From positions 521,001-585,000 of the forward strand of contig NZ_JABWRZ020000001.1 in assembly GCF_014269185.2 (NCBI RefSeq): a DNA stretch of 64,000 bases, in the 5' to 3' direction. Within the stretch, counting starts at the first letter, position 1, and the number at the start of each line of letters is the position of its first letter. The notes beneath the pieces are model-generated. The model was not told the DNA's origin. It was given only the letters and a program-made list of their open reading frames with translations, and did not search any database. Shown here in pieces: positions 31,301 through 39,590 of this stretch. The stretch comes from Pseudomonas oryzicola (GTDB taxonomy: Bacteria > Pseudomonadota > Gammaproteobacteria > Pseudomonadales > Pseudomonadaceae). The position numbers and the translations under genes were made by a program.

Positions 31301-32988
31301 TGACCGCGCAGTATGAACAACGAGCATTGGAAAGGCGGGAAAGTATCGCCCGGCAGCGTGAGCAAATCGTTTCGCTGGTTGAAGACGTCATCGGCAAGGA
31401 AGACGAACAGCTAAAGCTTTTGATCACGATGGCAGAACCCAAATACACCACACAACGCCAAGAAAAAGGGATGGACGAGACTGTAGTTGCTTATGAAGAA
31501 ACTGTTCGCACAGAGCTGATTCGCGACTGCGTGTTCGTTTACAACGAGCTCTGGAACCTGACGGACTACTCGCAACTTGCCGAGCTGCAACGGGCTATCG
31601 ATGGGAAGCCATTGGCTGAAATCGGCGAGCAATATGCTGCGTTTCGTATCAAGCTGGAGAGTGTGGCGGATTATCAGGACCGCATGCTCGCCGTACGAGT
31701 ACACCTGGACAATTTGCTCGCCGAGACGCCAGTGGACCGCGTCATACCTACCAACTCCGATGGCGGCCATCGCACAGTTGGGCATCTGATCGATGAAAGA
31801 ACCTTCTCGACCGTGCAGATGCGCTTCCATCAAGTGCAGAACCTGGCTGACCTGTCCCTGCATCCCGATGCTCCCGGCGACCCGCAGACAGTCGCCCGCT
31901 ACCGGGACGAACTGGTCACCGTGGCCTTGCGCAATGCCGCAGAAACTCATGGCGAGCTTGACTTCGCCAATCTGTCGGCAGATGACCGCATCGTGATCCT
32001 GCAAGAGGCATGGGATGAGTACTCCGCCGCGCTACTCAACAGCGCCCGCATTCTCCGTGAAGGTGGCGACCTGATCGAACCTGCGATGCTCGAGCGGTAT
32101 CGCAATCATTTGGAGCAACTGAAGGAAGATGCAGGGCAGCGGCTGGTAGCCGCGATTCTGGAGCAGGAGGGTGGAAAGGTCGCGCCAAAGCGCACGCCCT
32201 ACAAAGTGTCTACGGAAGAGCAGCGCGTGGTGCGCAACCTGGCCGGGCAGTTGATGATCGGGGTGGAAAAGACCGTAGGCGAAAGCCAGATAGTGGAAGT
32301 GCGCGAGACCTTCAGTGAAGAAGTGCTGGCAACTTTCGATCTGGTGGATGGGGAATGGCGACAGCGTGAAAGCAAGCGCCCGTCATTGACGGACGAAGCA
32401 CCTCCTACAGACCTGTCCATGTGGGTAAAGGCGCTACAGAAAGAGAGCGATGCAGTAAAGGAGCAAGCCAAGGACTTTGTGAAGAATGACATCAAATGGA
32501 TGTTGCTCAAGCAGTTGTTCGACCAGCATCTGCAAAAGCTGACGCAGGCGCTCGTTGTGGTGCGTACTGCCGGAGGAGACGACGAACTGATCAGGTCGCT
32601 GGAGTTGGATCTGGGCAAGTTGGAGGAGGAGAAAACATCGCAGTTGACCACGCTCCTTACCCGCACCAAGTATCCGTCGGCCGAAGGTTTGCAATATCTC
32701 CACAAAAAGAGGCTGATACAGGTCGAATATGTGGAACGGCGCACCATGCGGGATCGCAGCGCTTTTGACGAATACCGGATCCGGCTTCTACCGAGCAAGC
32801 AGAACCTCTGGGCTGCACACTTCCATTTGCCCTCGCCGGACGCTAACCCGGATGAATTCACGCGGGGTCATCTCAAGACCTGGGAGCAGCGTAGTTTGAG
32901 TAGCCTGGCCGCTGCAGCCGCGGGGCAGCGGGTGCACAGGGGAAAACTCACGCTGGCCCAGGCCCGGGGAATCATTCCTTTCCGGTGA
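28342..32988 (+). CDS. Large dermonecrotic-toxin-like (DUF6543-type) protein
   Basis: 1548 residues from the ATG at 28342 (MKRSVIPTFDFQY), with GGAGG 8 bases upstream; a TTG at 28303 has no such site. Residues ~428-640 match the conserved module of large Pseudomonas toxin-like proteins: SLTEFAIGNLASLKG, DIGGRYPAYV, LLYRPLYRQD, VYAEGGFSEPHI. After it come KLWLTKVDEKIYQANRDLL and a hydrophobic stretch (~695-725, LLFDVVTQAIPGPVASVAWL) that could insert in membranes. A GLYQVDGNHYAAMAG...GYGPWL module (~865-905), a coiled coil (~920-1030) and a tail with FTRGHLKTWEQR follow. No signal peptide, leucine-rich repeats, NEL ligase motif or known catalytic site is visible. No secretion, VgrG, PAAR or immunity gene is adjacent. 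Function unknown; an exported effector is an inference. Confidence 0.8.
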   Translation: MKRSVIPTFDFQYAAASQFSDRPTLRQVTSEQLWTVLLEKLPWLAFVKPALSNADPLMLDSPDPDTPYWSTQPLVDRVLQALLEAQPLDIEPVGKRHHNLGLTSSYRFAGSNSAFDTRQLSGLSDALDELVQRLPRLFCEAQLKYWSDKGSAGVSRDQWLQLLLKTTLLRGLPLQGLDVQEQACIRGLIRGGAAQPSVYFVKASLTCGAMQYDQLLSHLLVTGNYDERQVVLWCAPSGITRSFASLIDFGNALRNELARHYSFQSLSWTRQPVEGNVFAQQVSLLLESMFLAFDQMRFSGLADVASLEQRFAELSDPAAWFVRYEDDTPATVAPPGLRASAPQDSFACRAALLQLALDQLDAGGVAVLDGIQSLTAYTAQQLTEQIKSEHGDEISPDQVLLDLYIARGVPGGAATGAGGGEPLAFVGTKSLTEFAIGNLASLKGAYIKQVRHQKSIQLPKWLNADAAQRLVTQVDIGGRYPAYVAGQLDDQARRAERVELLGREWRSAFLSSAISARLDAKVSEVGLQCVVDFCAGHQDPLVPRMSLIPLAFRRSRRSRKKDTVRGMYLLFCAEPAKVLLYRPLYRQDTVREYASLEVLLAHIRESTLLQESILDWIDPAARDVYAEGGFSEPHIVSIGSDPYALPDRPKPAMLDLKLWLTKVDEKIYQANRDLLVELAGLESVSNAESRWQLLCEGAWLLFDVVTQAIPGPVASVAWLVQTLASLQHDLTALEQGGEFDRSAAVADLLLNLGMTLLHAHQPTLEAMPTRLLPEVSLFEGPDRQSGAFTELALEAREEPEGKLGELGSQVLDFSWRGQHGFNWLPAEQRKKLQAMRSGVSVNGLSPLAAGDGEGLYQVDGNHYAAMAGDLYSVKLMADGVRVVDAKGGYGPWLTLVDGAWRVDTKLRLAAGAPSPSTSISGRFKRLKDRVGQLDEEIPKLKSTAYTVTQQMLALQKSLAQIDALKVKAQGDVDSAPAGTDTTALRSLTAQYEQRALERRESIARQREQIVSLVEDVIGKEDEQLKLLITMAEPKYTTQRQEKGMDETVVAYEETVRTELIRDCVFVYNELWNLTDYSQLAELQRAIDGKPLAEIGEQYAAFRIKLESVADYQDRMLAVRVHLDNLLAETPVDRVIPTNSDGGHRTVGHLIDERTFSTVQMRFHQVQNLADLSLHPDAPGDPQTVARYRDELVTVALRNAAETHGELDFANLSADDRIVILQEAWDEYSAALLNSARILREGGDLIEPAMLERYRNHLEQLKEDAGQRLVAAILEQEGGKVAPKRTPYKVSTEEQRVVRNLAGQLMIGVEKTVGESQIVEVRETFSEEVLATFDLVDGEWRQRESKRPSLTDEAPPTDLSMWVKALQKESDAVKEQAKDFVKNDIKWMLLKQLFDQHLQKLTQALVVVRTAGGDDELIRSLELDLGKLEEEKTSQLTTLLTRTKYPSAEGLQYLHKKRLIQVEYVERRTMRDRSAFDEYRIRLLPSKQNLWAAHFHLPSPDANPDEFTRGHLKTWEQRSLSSLAAAAAGQRVHRGKLTLAQARGIIPFR

Positions 32989-33760
32989 TCTGGCCTGTGG
33001 GGGCGGTGGGGTGATGCCTGGCATGCGCGGGCATCGTCTGATTGCCCCGCTCGGCAATCATCTGTTCCAGGCCGATCAGCTCTACGCCCTGGCGCTTAAG
33101 CCGGGGCAGTTCACGTTCGAGTACTTCGAGGGTTTGCGGATAAGGGTGGCCGATCAGGATGGCTGAGCCTTGTTTCCGGGCAAGTTCGACCCCGAGCTGC
33201 AATTCGCTGCCGATGGCTTCGGTCGTGCGTACATTATCCAGGAAGACATCGCGGGATACCTGTGCCAGGCCCTGGGCCTGAGCCTGGAACGCGGCCACCG
33301 TGGCGGCACTGGTACGGCTGTCGACGAAGAACAGATGGCGCCGCTGCAGTTCACCCATCAGCCAGGCCATGGGTTCACGCTGGGCCGTCATGCGGCTGCC
33401 CATGTGGTTGTTGATGCCGACGGCGTAGGGCACCTTGAGCAAGGCGCTGTCCAGGCGCCGCGCCAGCTCTTCGACAGGGACGCCAGGGTGCCAGGCATAG
33501 GGGCCGTCGGCCGGGTCCATGGGCAGGTGCAGGATGACCGTCTTGCCGGCCTTGTGTGCCTGGCGGGCGAAGTCGGTGGCATGTGGGGTATCAGGCATGA
33601 TCGCCATGGTCACCGGCCCGGGCAGCGCCAGGGCGCGGCTGTCGCGTTCGGGGTTCTGGCCCAGGTCGTCGATGATGATGCTCATGTAGGCCTTGTTGGC
33701 CGGCGCCGCGTGCGCGACTCCGGCCAACAGGCAGAACAACAGACACAGCAGATAACGCAT
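32972..33760 (-). CDS. yibQ: Divergent polysaccharide deacetylase, YibQ family
   Basis: 262 residues. A signal peptide (~1-18, MRYLLCLLFCLLAGVAHAAP) precedes a polysaccharide-deacetylase-like barrel: SIIIDDLGQN (metal Asp region), VILHLPMDP, INNHMGSRMT (His motif) and FFVDSRTSA. The family is periplasmic and usually next to envC and ctpA, as here; a role in envelope glycan processing is inferred. The substrate is unknown. Its last 17 bases overlap the end of the toxin-like gene on the other strand, so the two are convergent and overlapping. It follows ctpA by 8 bases, so the two are likely co-transcribed. Confidence 0.9.
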   Translation of the reverse strand: MRYLLCLLFCLLAGVAHAAPANKAYMSIIIDDLGQNPERDSRALALPGPVTMAIMPDTPHATDFARQAHKAGKTVILHLPMDPADGPYAWHPGVPVEELARRLDSALLKVPYAVGINNHMGSRMTAQREPMAWLMGELQRRHLFFVDSRTSAATVAAFQAQAQGLAQVSRDVFLDNVRTTEAIGSELQLGVELARKQGSAILIGHPYPQTLEVLERELPRLKRQGVELIGLEQMIAERGNQTMPAHARHHPTAPTGQITGKE

Positions 33761-33768
33761 GGGGTGGG

Positions 33769-35085
33769 TCAGTCGCCCTTGGTGATGTTCAGGCCCTTGA
33801 GCAGGCTCAGGGCCTGGCTCAGCTGGAAGTCGTCATCCTGTGGGCGTTCCTTGCGCTTGCCGCTGCCGGTCGGGCGGTCGGCGCCGCCGTTGCCGTTGCC
33901 CAGGTGGCCCTGCAGGTCGGCTTCCTTGAAGTTGTCGATGTCGGCTTCGGCAGTGAGCTTGGCCGGGCGAACTTCGATATCGGGGACGATGCCCTGGGCC
34001 TGGATCGAGCGGCCATTGGGGGTGAAATACAGCGCAGTGGTCAGCTTCAGGGCGCGATCGTTGGCCAGCGGCAGTACAGTCTGCACCGAGCCTTTGCCGA
34101 AGCTGTCGGTACCCATCAGCACGGCGCGTTTCTGGTCCTGCAGGGCGCCGGCGACGATTTCCGAGGCCGAGGCGCTGCCGCCGTTGATCAGCACCACCAG
34201 TGGCACGCCTTCGCTGGCGTCGGCCGGGTCGGCCGAGAAGCGCAGCTCGGAGTTGGCGATGCGGCCTTTGGTGTAGACGATCAGGCCCTTGGTCAGGAAG
34301 TGGTCGGCCACTTCCACTGCCGACTGCAGCACGCCGCCCGGGTTGTTGCGCAGGTCCAGCACCACACCGCGCAGCTTCTTGCCATTGTCCTTGCGCAGCT
34401 TGGCCAGGGCCTTGCCCACTTCGTCGCCAGTCTTGACCTGGAACTGGGTGATGCGAATGTAGCCGTAGTCGTTTTCCAGCAGCTGGCTCTTCACGCTCTT
34501 GACCTGGATGACAGCACGGGCAAGGGTTACATCGAAGGGGGTGCCGCCGTCGCGCACCAAGGTCAGGGTGATTTTTTCACCGACTTTGCCGCGCATCTTG
34601 TCGACCGCTTCGGTCATGGTCTGGCCACGGGTCGGGGCACCGTTGATCTTGACGATCAGGTCGCCCGCCTGCACGCCGGCACGCGAGGCCGGGGTGTCAT
34701 CGATTGGCGAGACTACCTTGATGAAACCGTCCTCCTGGCCGACTTCGATACCCAGCCCGCCAAACTCTCCGCTGGTGCTTTCCTGCAGCTCCTGGAAGTC
34801 CTCGGGGCCGAGGTAGGCCGAGTGCGGGTCGAGGTTGCTGAGCATGCCCTTGATGGCGTTTTCCAGCAGGGTCTTGTCGTCCACCGGCTCCACGTAGGCC
34901 GCCTTGATGCGGTCCATGACCTCGGCGAAGGTGCGCAGCTCCTCAAGTGGCAGGGGGGCCTTGGCGGTCACCTCGGTGGCCGGTACTGCAGCCGGTTTGG
35001 CCGGCTCTGCGGCAGTAGCCAGGGGCGCGCCCACCGCCAGGGCGATGGACAGGGCCAGCTGGGTGAGACGAGGCGAGTGCAGCAT
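33769..35085 (-). CDS. ctpA: Carboxyl-terminal processing protease CtpA (S41)
   Basis: 438 residues. Signal peptide (~1-25), then a PDZ domain (~90-175: GLGIEVGQEDGFIKVV and SRAGVQAGDLIVKING) and the S41 catalytic core. The catalytic Ser lies in GGSASASEIVAGAL and the Lys in GTDSFGKGSVQ (~300-330). A charged C-terminal tail with an RKERPQDDD stretch follows. CtpA acts in the periplasm and in pseudomonads degrades cell-wall cross-link hydrolases with its lipoprotein partner LbcA (family knowledge). It lies between envC and yibQ. A 78-base gap upstream holds two small hairpins. Confidence 0.95.
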   Translation of the reverse strand: MLHSPRLTQLALSIALAVGAPLATAAEPAKPAAVPATEVTAKAPLPLEELRTFAEVMDRIKAAYVEPVDDKTLLENAIKGMLSNLDPHSAYLGPEDFQELQESTSGEFGGLGIEVGQEDGFIKVVSPIDDTPASRAGVQAGDLIVKINGAPTRGQTMTEAVDKMRGKVGEKITLTLVRDGGTPFDVTLARAVIQVKSVKSQLLENDYGYIRITQFQVKTGDEVGKALAKLRKDNGKKLRGVVLDLRNNPGGVLQSAVEVADHFLTKGLIVYTKGRIANSELRFSADPADASEGVPLVVLINGGSASASEIVAGALQDQKRAVLMGTDSFGKGSVQTVLPLANDRALKLTTALYFTPNGRSIQAQGIVPDIEVRPAKLTAEADIDNFKEADLQGHLGNGNGGADRPTGSGKRKERPQDDDFQLSQALSLLKGLNITKGD

Positions 35086-35163
35086 GTCGAACGAACTCCT
35101 GATCCTGTAAGCGCTCCCTGGGGAGCATCGGCGTGGCCCTTGGGCTACGCCGTAGAAATTTGA

Positions 35164-36468
35164 CTAGCCCCGGCACCATTGCGAAGGGTCGGTAGGCCGG
35201 CCCTGCTGGCGAATGGCGAAATACAAGCCGGCAGCATCCTGGCCGCCGCTGTCGCCAACGGTGGAAATGGCTTCGCCGGCCTTGACGATATCACCGGCGC
35301 TTTTGAGCAGGCTCTGGTTATGACCGTACAGGCTCAGGTAACCGTTGCCATGGTCGAGGATGACCAGAAGGCCGGCACCGCGCAACCAGTCGGCGAACAC
35401 CACACGCCCGCCGTGCACGGCACGTACCTGAGTGCCCGGGCTGGCGCTGATCATTACTCCATCCCACTTGGCACGGGCATCGCTGCCGCGGGCATCACCG
35501 AAGCGTGCCAGTAATCGACCATTGACTGGCCAGGGAAGTTTTCCGCGCGCGGCAGAAAATGCGCCACCATAGCTCGCGCCGTCGCTGGAAACCATCGGGC
35601 CCAGGGTGGTACGGGCCTTTTTCGGTGGCTCTGCGGGTTCGCTGTGTTGCTCGCGGGCGGCGGCCGCAGCCAGGGCCTCTTGCTGGCGGCGTTTTTCCGC
35701 CTCTTGCTGGGCCAGCAAGGCTTTCTGGCGCGCCTCTTCGGCCTCGCGGGCCTGGCGGGCGAGGGTTTCCTCGATGGTCCTGAGTACTTTGGCCAGGTCG
35801 GCCTGGTCCTGCTCGCGCGACTGCAGCTTCTGGTCGCGGTCCTTCATGTCGCTGTTGAGCTTGGCCAGTACCTGCTGGCGTTTGCCACGCTCGGCTTCGA
35901 GGGCCTGGCGGCGGCTGTCGAGGTCGGCACGCTGGGCCAGCAGCTGTTCCTGCTGGGTGGCAATGTCCTTCTCCACGTTGGCCAGCTGGCGCAGGGTCTC
36001 GTTGAAGGTGCGCAGTTGTTCCAGGCGCGCCTTGCTCAGGTAGTCGTAGTAGGTGAGGGTGCGGGCAAATTTTTCGGGATTCTGCTGGTTGAGCAGCAGC
36101 TTGAGGTATTCCTCGCGGCCATTCTGGTAAGCCGAACGGGCCTGGATGGCAATCAGTCGTTGTTGTTCAACGCGGGCGCTCTGGAGTTTTTTTTTCTCGG
36201 TATCAAGGCGCTCCAGCTCGCCCTCGGTCTTTTTTAGTTCTTGCTGCAGAGCCTCCACCTGCTTTTCGAGCTTGCCGATATCGGTCTCGGTGGCTTTGAG
36301 GTCCTTCTGCACACCGGCCTTTTCTTCCTGGAGCTTGCTCAGCGTCTTCTTGAGCTCGGCAATATCCTGGCGGGTGGCGTCCAGTTGCTGCTGGGTCTGC
36401 GCACGCTCATCGGCAAAGGCCGGACTGAGCAGGCAAGACAGGGCTAGGAGGATCAGGGCGCGAAGCAT
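35164..36468 (-). CDS. envC: Murein hydrolase activator EnvC
   Basis: 434 residues from the ATG at 36468 (MLRALILLALSC); the longer open frame to 36606 is unconserved. Signal peptide (~1-19), a long coiled-coil domain (~20-280, rich in Gln, Glu and Leu), and a C-terminal LytM/peptidase M23 domain (~310-430). The M23 zinc site is degenerate: the first HxxxD is replaced in the KWDGVMISASPG segment, although LDHGNGYLSLYGHNQSL is still there. That is as in E. coli EnvC, which activates the amidases AmiA/AmiB instead of cutting murein. It is in a row gpmI-envC-ctpA-yibQ. Confidence 0.94.
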   Translation of the reverse strand: MLRALILLALSCLLSPAFADERAQTQQQLDATRQDIAELKKTLSKLQEEKAGVQKDLKATETDIGKLEKQVEALQQELKKTEGELERLDTEKKKLQSARVEQQRLIAIQARSAYQNGREEYLKLLLNQQNPEKFARTLTYYDYLSKARLEQLRTFNETLRQLANVEKDIATQQEQLLAQRADLDSRRQALEAERGKRQQVLAKLNSDMKDRDQKLQSREQDQADLAKVLRTIEETLARQAREAEEARQKALLAQQEAEKRRQQEALAAAAAREQHSEPAEPPKKARTTLGPMVSSDGASYGGAFSAARGKLPWPVNGRLLARFGDARGSDARAKWDGVMISASPGTQVRAVHGGRVVFADWLRGAGLLVILDHGNGYLSLYGHNQSLLKSAGDIVKAGEAISTVGDSGGQDAAGLYFAIRQQGRPTDPSQWCRG

Positions 36469-36522
36469 GGGGTTTGGCGTACCAAGGATGGAGACTGGCC
36501 TAGTATGCCCGCGTGGGCGTGC

Positions 36523-36557
36523 AAAAAAAACGCCTCGCTGCGGGTGCAGGGGGGCGT
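36523..36557 (-). terminator. gpmI terminator
   Basis: Read on the minus strand: AACGCC...GGCGTT with a GC-rich middle, then eight T. It lies between gpmI and envC, so envC may have its own promoter or depend on read-through. A second hairpin GGGCTGCTGCGCAGCCC (~36583-36599) sits closer to gpmI. Confidence 0.75.
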
Positions 36558-36610
36558 TTGTCTGGAATTCATGTGGAAAGAGGGCTGCTGCGCAGCCCCC
36601 CTGCACAGGG

Positions 36611-38143
36611 TCAGGCGTCGACCAGGATCGAAGAGCCGGTCATTTCCACCGGCTTCTCCATCCCCAGCAGCTTCAGCATGGTCGGCGCCACGTCGGCCAG
36701 CACGCCGCCATCACGCACCTTCAGCTTGCGCTTGCCAACATAGATGAACGGCACCGGCTCGGTGGTGTGCGCGGTGTGTGCCTGGCCGGTGCTTTCGTCT
36801 TCCATCTGCTCGACGTTGCCGTGGTCGGCGGTGATCAGCGCTTCGCCACCTACCTTGTCCAGCGCGTCGACGATGCGACCGACGCAGCCATCCAGGGCCT
36901 CGACAGCCTTCACTGCCGCCTCGAATACGCCCGTGTGGCCGACCATGTCGCCGTTGGCATAGTTGACCACGATCACGTCATAGCGTTGCTGCTCGATGGC
37001 TTCGACGATGCGATCGGTCACCTCCGGCGCGCTCATTTCCGGCTGCAGGTCGTAGGTGGCGACCTTCGGCGACGGAATCAGGATGCGTTCTTCGCCTTCG
37101 AACGGCTCTTCGCGGCCACCGGAGAAGAAGAAGGTCACGTGCGCGTACTTCTCGGTTTCGGCGATGCGCAGCTGGGTCTTGCCGTTTTTCGCCAGGTACT
37201 CGCCCAGCACATTGTTCAGGCTGGCCGGGGCAAAGGCGGCAGGTGCCGGGATCTTCGCCGAGTACTGGGTGAGGCCGATGTAGGCTGCCAGCTTGGGCAG
37301 GCGGGCGCGCGGGAATTCGTTGAAGTCGGCTTCGACGAACACGCGCGACAGCTCGCGGGCACGGTCGGCGCGGAAGTTCATGAACACCACGGCGTCGCCA
37401 TCTTCGACCTTGACCGCAGCGCCGATGCGCGTGGCCTTGACGAACTCGTCGCTCTCGTCACGGGCGTAGGCAGCTTCCAGGCCTGCCAGGGCGGTGTCGG
37501 CGGTGTATTCGGCAGCGCTGTCGACGATCAGGTTGTAGGCGGCGCTGACGCGGTCCCAGCGGTTGTCGCGGTCCATGGCGTAGTAACGGCCAATGAGGCT
37601 GGCGATGCGGCCCTTGCCCAGCCTGGCGAATGTCGTATCGAGCAGTTCGATGGACGATTGCGCGCTGCGTGGTGGTGTGTCGCGGCCGTCGAGGAAGGCG
37701 TGCAGGTAGATCTTCTCGGCGCCCCGTTGCGCAGCCAGTTCGGCCATGGCAACCAGGTGGTCCTGGTGGCTGTGCACGCCGCCGTCGGACAGCAGGCCGA
37801 GAATGTGCACGGCCTTGCCGGCACTGGCTGCCTTGTCCACCGCAGCGGTCAGCACCGGGTTTTCGAAGAACTCGCCGTCGCGGATGGCCTTGGTTACCCG
37901 GGTGAAGTCCTGGTAGACGACGCGCCCGGCGCCGAGGTTCATGTGACCGACCTCGGAGTTGCCCATCTGCCCGTCCGGCAGGCCGACATCCATGCCCGAG
38001 CCGGAAATGAGGCCATGCGGCTGGCTGGCACGCAGGCGGTCATAGACCGGTGTGTTGGCGGCGTAGATGGCATTGTATTCGGGGCTTTCGCTGTGGCCGA
38101 AGCCATCCAGGATGATCAGGACCAGGGGTTTGGGCGTACTCAT
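36611..38143 (-). CDS. gpmI: 2,3-bisphosphoglycerate-independent phosphoglycerate mutase GpmI
   Basis: 510 residues from the ATG at 38143 ([16 protein letters not shown]). It interconverts 3- and 2-phosphoglycerate with Mn2+. The N-terminal metal Asp is at 13 (LILDGFG context) and the phosphoserine nucleophile at Ser63 in [17 protein letters not shown]. The substrate-binding GVHSHQDHL (~123-131) and [14 protein letters not shown] [11 protein letters not shown] segments are present. The second metal cluster lies in [13 protein letters not shown] and [10 protein letters not shown] (~405-460). It is divergent from the rhodanese-grxC-secB cluster across a 206-base gap. Confidence 0.97.
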   Translation of the reverse strand: MSTPKPLVLIILDGFGHSESPEYNAIYAANTPVYDRLRASQPHGLISGSGMDVGLPDGQMGNSEVGHMNLGAGRVVYQDFTRVTKAIRDGEFFENPVLTAAVDKAASAGKAVHILGLLSDGGVHSHQDHLVAMAELAAQRGAEKIYLHAFLDGRDTPPRSAQSSIELLDTTFARLGKGRIASLIGRYYAMDRDNRWDRVSAAYNLIVDSAAEYTADTALAGLEAAYARDESDEFVKATRIGAAVKVEDGDAVVFMNFRADRARELSRVFVEADFNEFPRARLPKLAAYIGLTQYSAKIPAPAAFAPASLNNVLGEYLAKNGKTQLRIAETEKYAHVTFFFSGGREEPFEGEERILIPSPKVATYDLQPEMSAPEVTDRIVEAIEQQRYDVIVVNYANGDMVGHTGVFEAAVKAVEALDGCVGRIVDALDKVGGEALITADHGNVEQMEDESTGQAHTAHTTEPVPFIYVGKRKLKVRDGGVLADVAPTMLKLLGMEKPVEMTGSSILVDA

Positions 38144-38287
38144 CAATCAAACTCACGGTTGTTCAAAGATGATAAAGACACGCATTTTAGGGCAAATACG
38201 CCACCCGCGGCGAATATTCGTCCCATCCCCCGACCGGCGCGCAGGGGTTGGCAAGATGAAGGTGGCTTTGCCGCCGGCCCGTCGGGC

Positions 38288-38316
38288 TTTGGTGGTAATA
38301 AGGGGCTGTGTATACT
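38288..38316 (+). promoter_or_regulatory. Candidate sigma-70 promoter for the rhodanese-grxC-secB cluster
   Basis: TTTGGT (38288-38293), 17-base spacer, TATACT (38311-38316), 33 bases before the ATG at 38350. The -10 is good and the -35 weak. Confidence 0.45.
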
Positions 38317-38349
38317 GGCCGACATTTTCAATCGCCTGGAACACCGCTG

Positions 38350-38763
38350 ATGGTTGCTCACCTGATTCAATTCGCGACAGATCACTACATCCTGGTTGCG
38401 ATCTTCGTTGTTCTGCTGGTCCTGCTGCTGCTCAATGAAATCCGTCGTGGCGGCCAGAGCTTGAGCAATGGCCAGCTGACCGCTCTGGTCAATGCTGACA
38501 AGGGCCTGGTCCTCGACATCCGCCCGTCCAAGGAATACGCCGCAGGCCATATCGTCGGCGCAATCAACATTCCGCAGGACAAAGTGGTCAACCGTCTGAG
38601 CGAGCTGGAAAAGCACAAGGCGAAGACCCTGATCGTCGTCGACGCAATGGGCCAACAGTCGGGTGCTATCTGCAGCGAGCTGCTCAAAGCTGGTTACAAC
38701 GCCGCCAAGCTGAGCGGTGGCGTTTCCAGCTGGAAAGCCGATAACCTGCCCTTGGTGAAGTGA
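38350..38763 (+). CDS. Membrane-anchored rhodanese-like protein lacking the catalytic Cys
   Basis: 137 residues. One membrane helix (~11-28, ILVAIFVVLLVLLLLNEI) and a cytoplasmic rhodanese domain (~45-135): LVLDIRPSKEYAAGHIVGAI and the C-terminal LSGGVSSWKADNLP. In active rhodaneses the loop is C-x-x-G-x-x-S; here it reads DAMGQQS, so Asp stands where the sulfur-carrying Cys belongs. It resembles E. coli YibN, which also lies before grxC and secB. Sulfurtransferase activity is not expected; a binding or anchoring role is inferred. The stop overlaps nothing, but grxC starts 2 bases later. Confidence 0.9.
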   Translation: MVAHLIQFATDHYILVAIFVVLLVLLLLNEIRRGGQSLSNGQLTALVNADKGLVLDIRPSKEYAAGHIVGAINIPQDKVVNRLSELEKHKAKTLIVVDAMGQQSGAICSELLKAGYNAAKLSGGVSSWKADNLPLVK

Positions 38764-38764
38764 T

Positions 38765-39019
38765 ATGAAGCCCGTCATCGTCTATTCCAGCGACTACTGC
38801 CCCTACTGCATGCGCGCCAAGTACCTGCTCGAGAGCAAGGGCGTGGCCTTCGAGGAAATCAAGGTCGACGGCAAGCCACAGGTTCGTGCCGAGATGAGCC
38901 AGAAGGCTGGCCGTACATCGGTGCCGCAGATCTGGATCGGCAGCACCCATGTCGGTGGATGCGATGACCTCTATGCCCTGGAGCGCGCCGGCAAGCTCGA
39001 CGCGCTGCTGGCGGCCTGA
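38765..39019 (+). CDS. grxC: Glutaredoxin 3 GrxC
   Basis: 84 residues, full length for the family. Glutathione-dependent dithiol glutaredoxin with active site CPYC at residues 12-15, the cis-Pro loop TSVPQIWIG and the GSH-binding GGCDDLYAL motif. It reduces protein disulfides and mixed disulfides in the cytoplasm. It begins 2 bases after the rhodanese-like stop and is followed by secB after 39 bases, the usual grxC-secB order. Confidence 0.96.
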   Translation: MKPVIVYSSDYCPYCMRAKYLLESKGVAFEEIKVDGKPQVRAEMSQKAGRTSVPQIWIGSTHVGGCDDLYALERAGKLDALLAA

Positions 39020-39058
39020 TTTGCACTGCATTCGAAAACATTAGGATAAGGACCTGCC

Positions 39059-39544
39059 ATGACTGACCAACAGACCAACGGCGCTGCTGCAGAAGACAAC
39101 AGCCCTCAGTTCTCCATGCAGCGCATTTATGTGCGCGATCTGTCGTTCGAGGCTCCGAAAAGCCCGCAGATCTTCCGCCAGTCCTGGGAACCGAGCGTAG
39201 CTCTGGACCTGAACACCAAGCAGAAGGCCCTGGAAGGTGACTTCCACGAGGTGGTGCTGACCCTGTCGGTTACCGTGAAAAACGGTGAAGAGGTCGCATT
39301 CATCGCTGAGGTGCAGCAGGCTGGTATCTTCCTGATCAAGAACCTGGATGCGGCTTCGATGAGCCACACCCTGGGCGCGTTCTGCCCGAACATCTTGTTC
39401 CCGTATGCCCGTGAGACGCTGGACAGCCTGGTGACCCGCGGTTCGTTCCCGGCCCTGATGCTGTCGCCGGTCAACTTCGACGCACTGTACGCGCAGGAAA
39501 TGCAGCGCATGCAGGAAGCCGGCGAAGCGCCGACCATGCAGTAA
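39059..39544 (+). CDS. secB: Protein-export chaperone SecB
   Basis: 161 residues. Tetrameric cytoplasmic chaperone that keeps preproteins unfolded and hands them to SecA. Recognisable core: [29 protein letters not shown] and the [16 protein letters not shown] [18 protein letters not shown] segment, then [15 protein letters not shown]. The N-terminal ~18 residues ([14 protein letters not shown]) are polar and variable as in other SecB. The AGGATAAGGA site precedes the ATG. It ends in a terminator 14 bases on. Confidence 0.97.
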   Translation: MTDQQTNGAAAEDNSPQFSMQRIYVRDLSFEAPKSPQIFRQSWEPSVALDLNTKQKALEGDFHEVVLTLSVTVKNGEEVAFIAEVQQAGIFLIKNLDAASMSHTLGAFCPNILFPYARETLDSLVTRGSFPALMLSPVNFDALYAQEMQRMQEAGEAPTMQ

Positions 39545-39557
39545 GCTTGCTGTATTG

Positions 39558-39585
39558 AAAAAGCGCCTTTCGGGGCGCTTTTTTG
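39558..39585 (+). terminator. secB terminator
   Basis: AAGCGCC-TTTCG-GGGCGCTT followed by TTTT. Flanking A-run on the 5' side makes it usable in both directions. Confidence 0.9.
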
Positions 39586-39590
39586 TTGCC

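Noticed and set aside
28342..32988. Toxin-like gene as an LRR/NEL ubiquitin-ligase effector (IpaH/SspH type)
   Set aside because: No leucine-rich repeats and no catalytic Cys-Asp motif of the NEL domain are visible.
28342..32988. Toxin-like gene as an Rhs/polymorphic toxin with immunity gene
   Set aside because: No YD repeats, no DPxGx-type cleavage motif, and the downstream neighbour is yibQ on the opposite strand.
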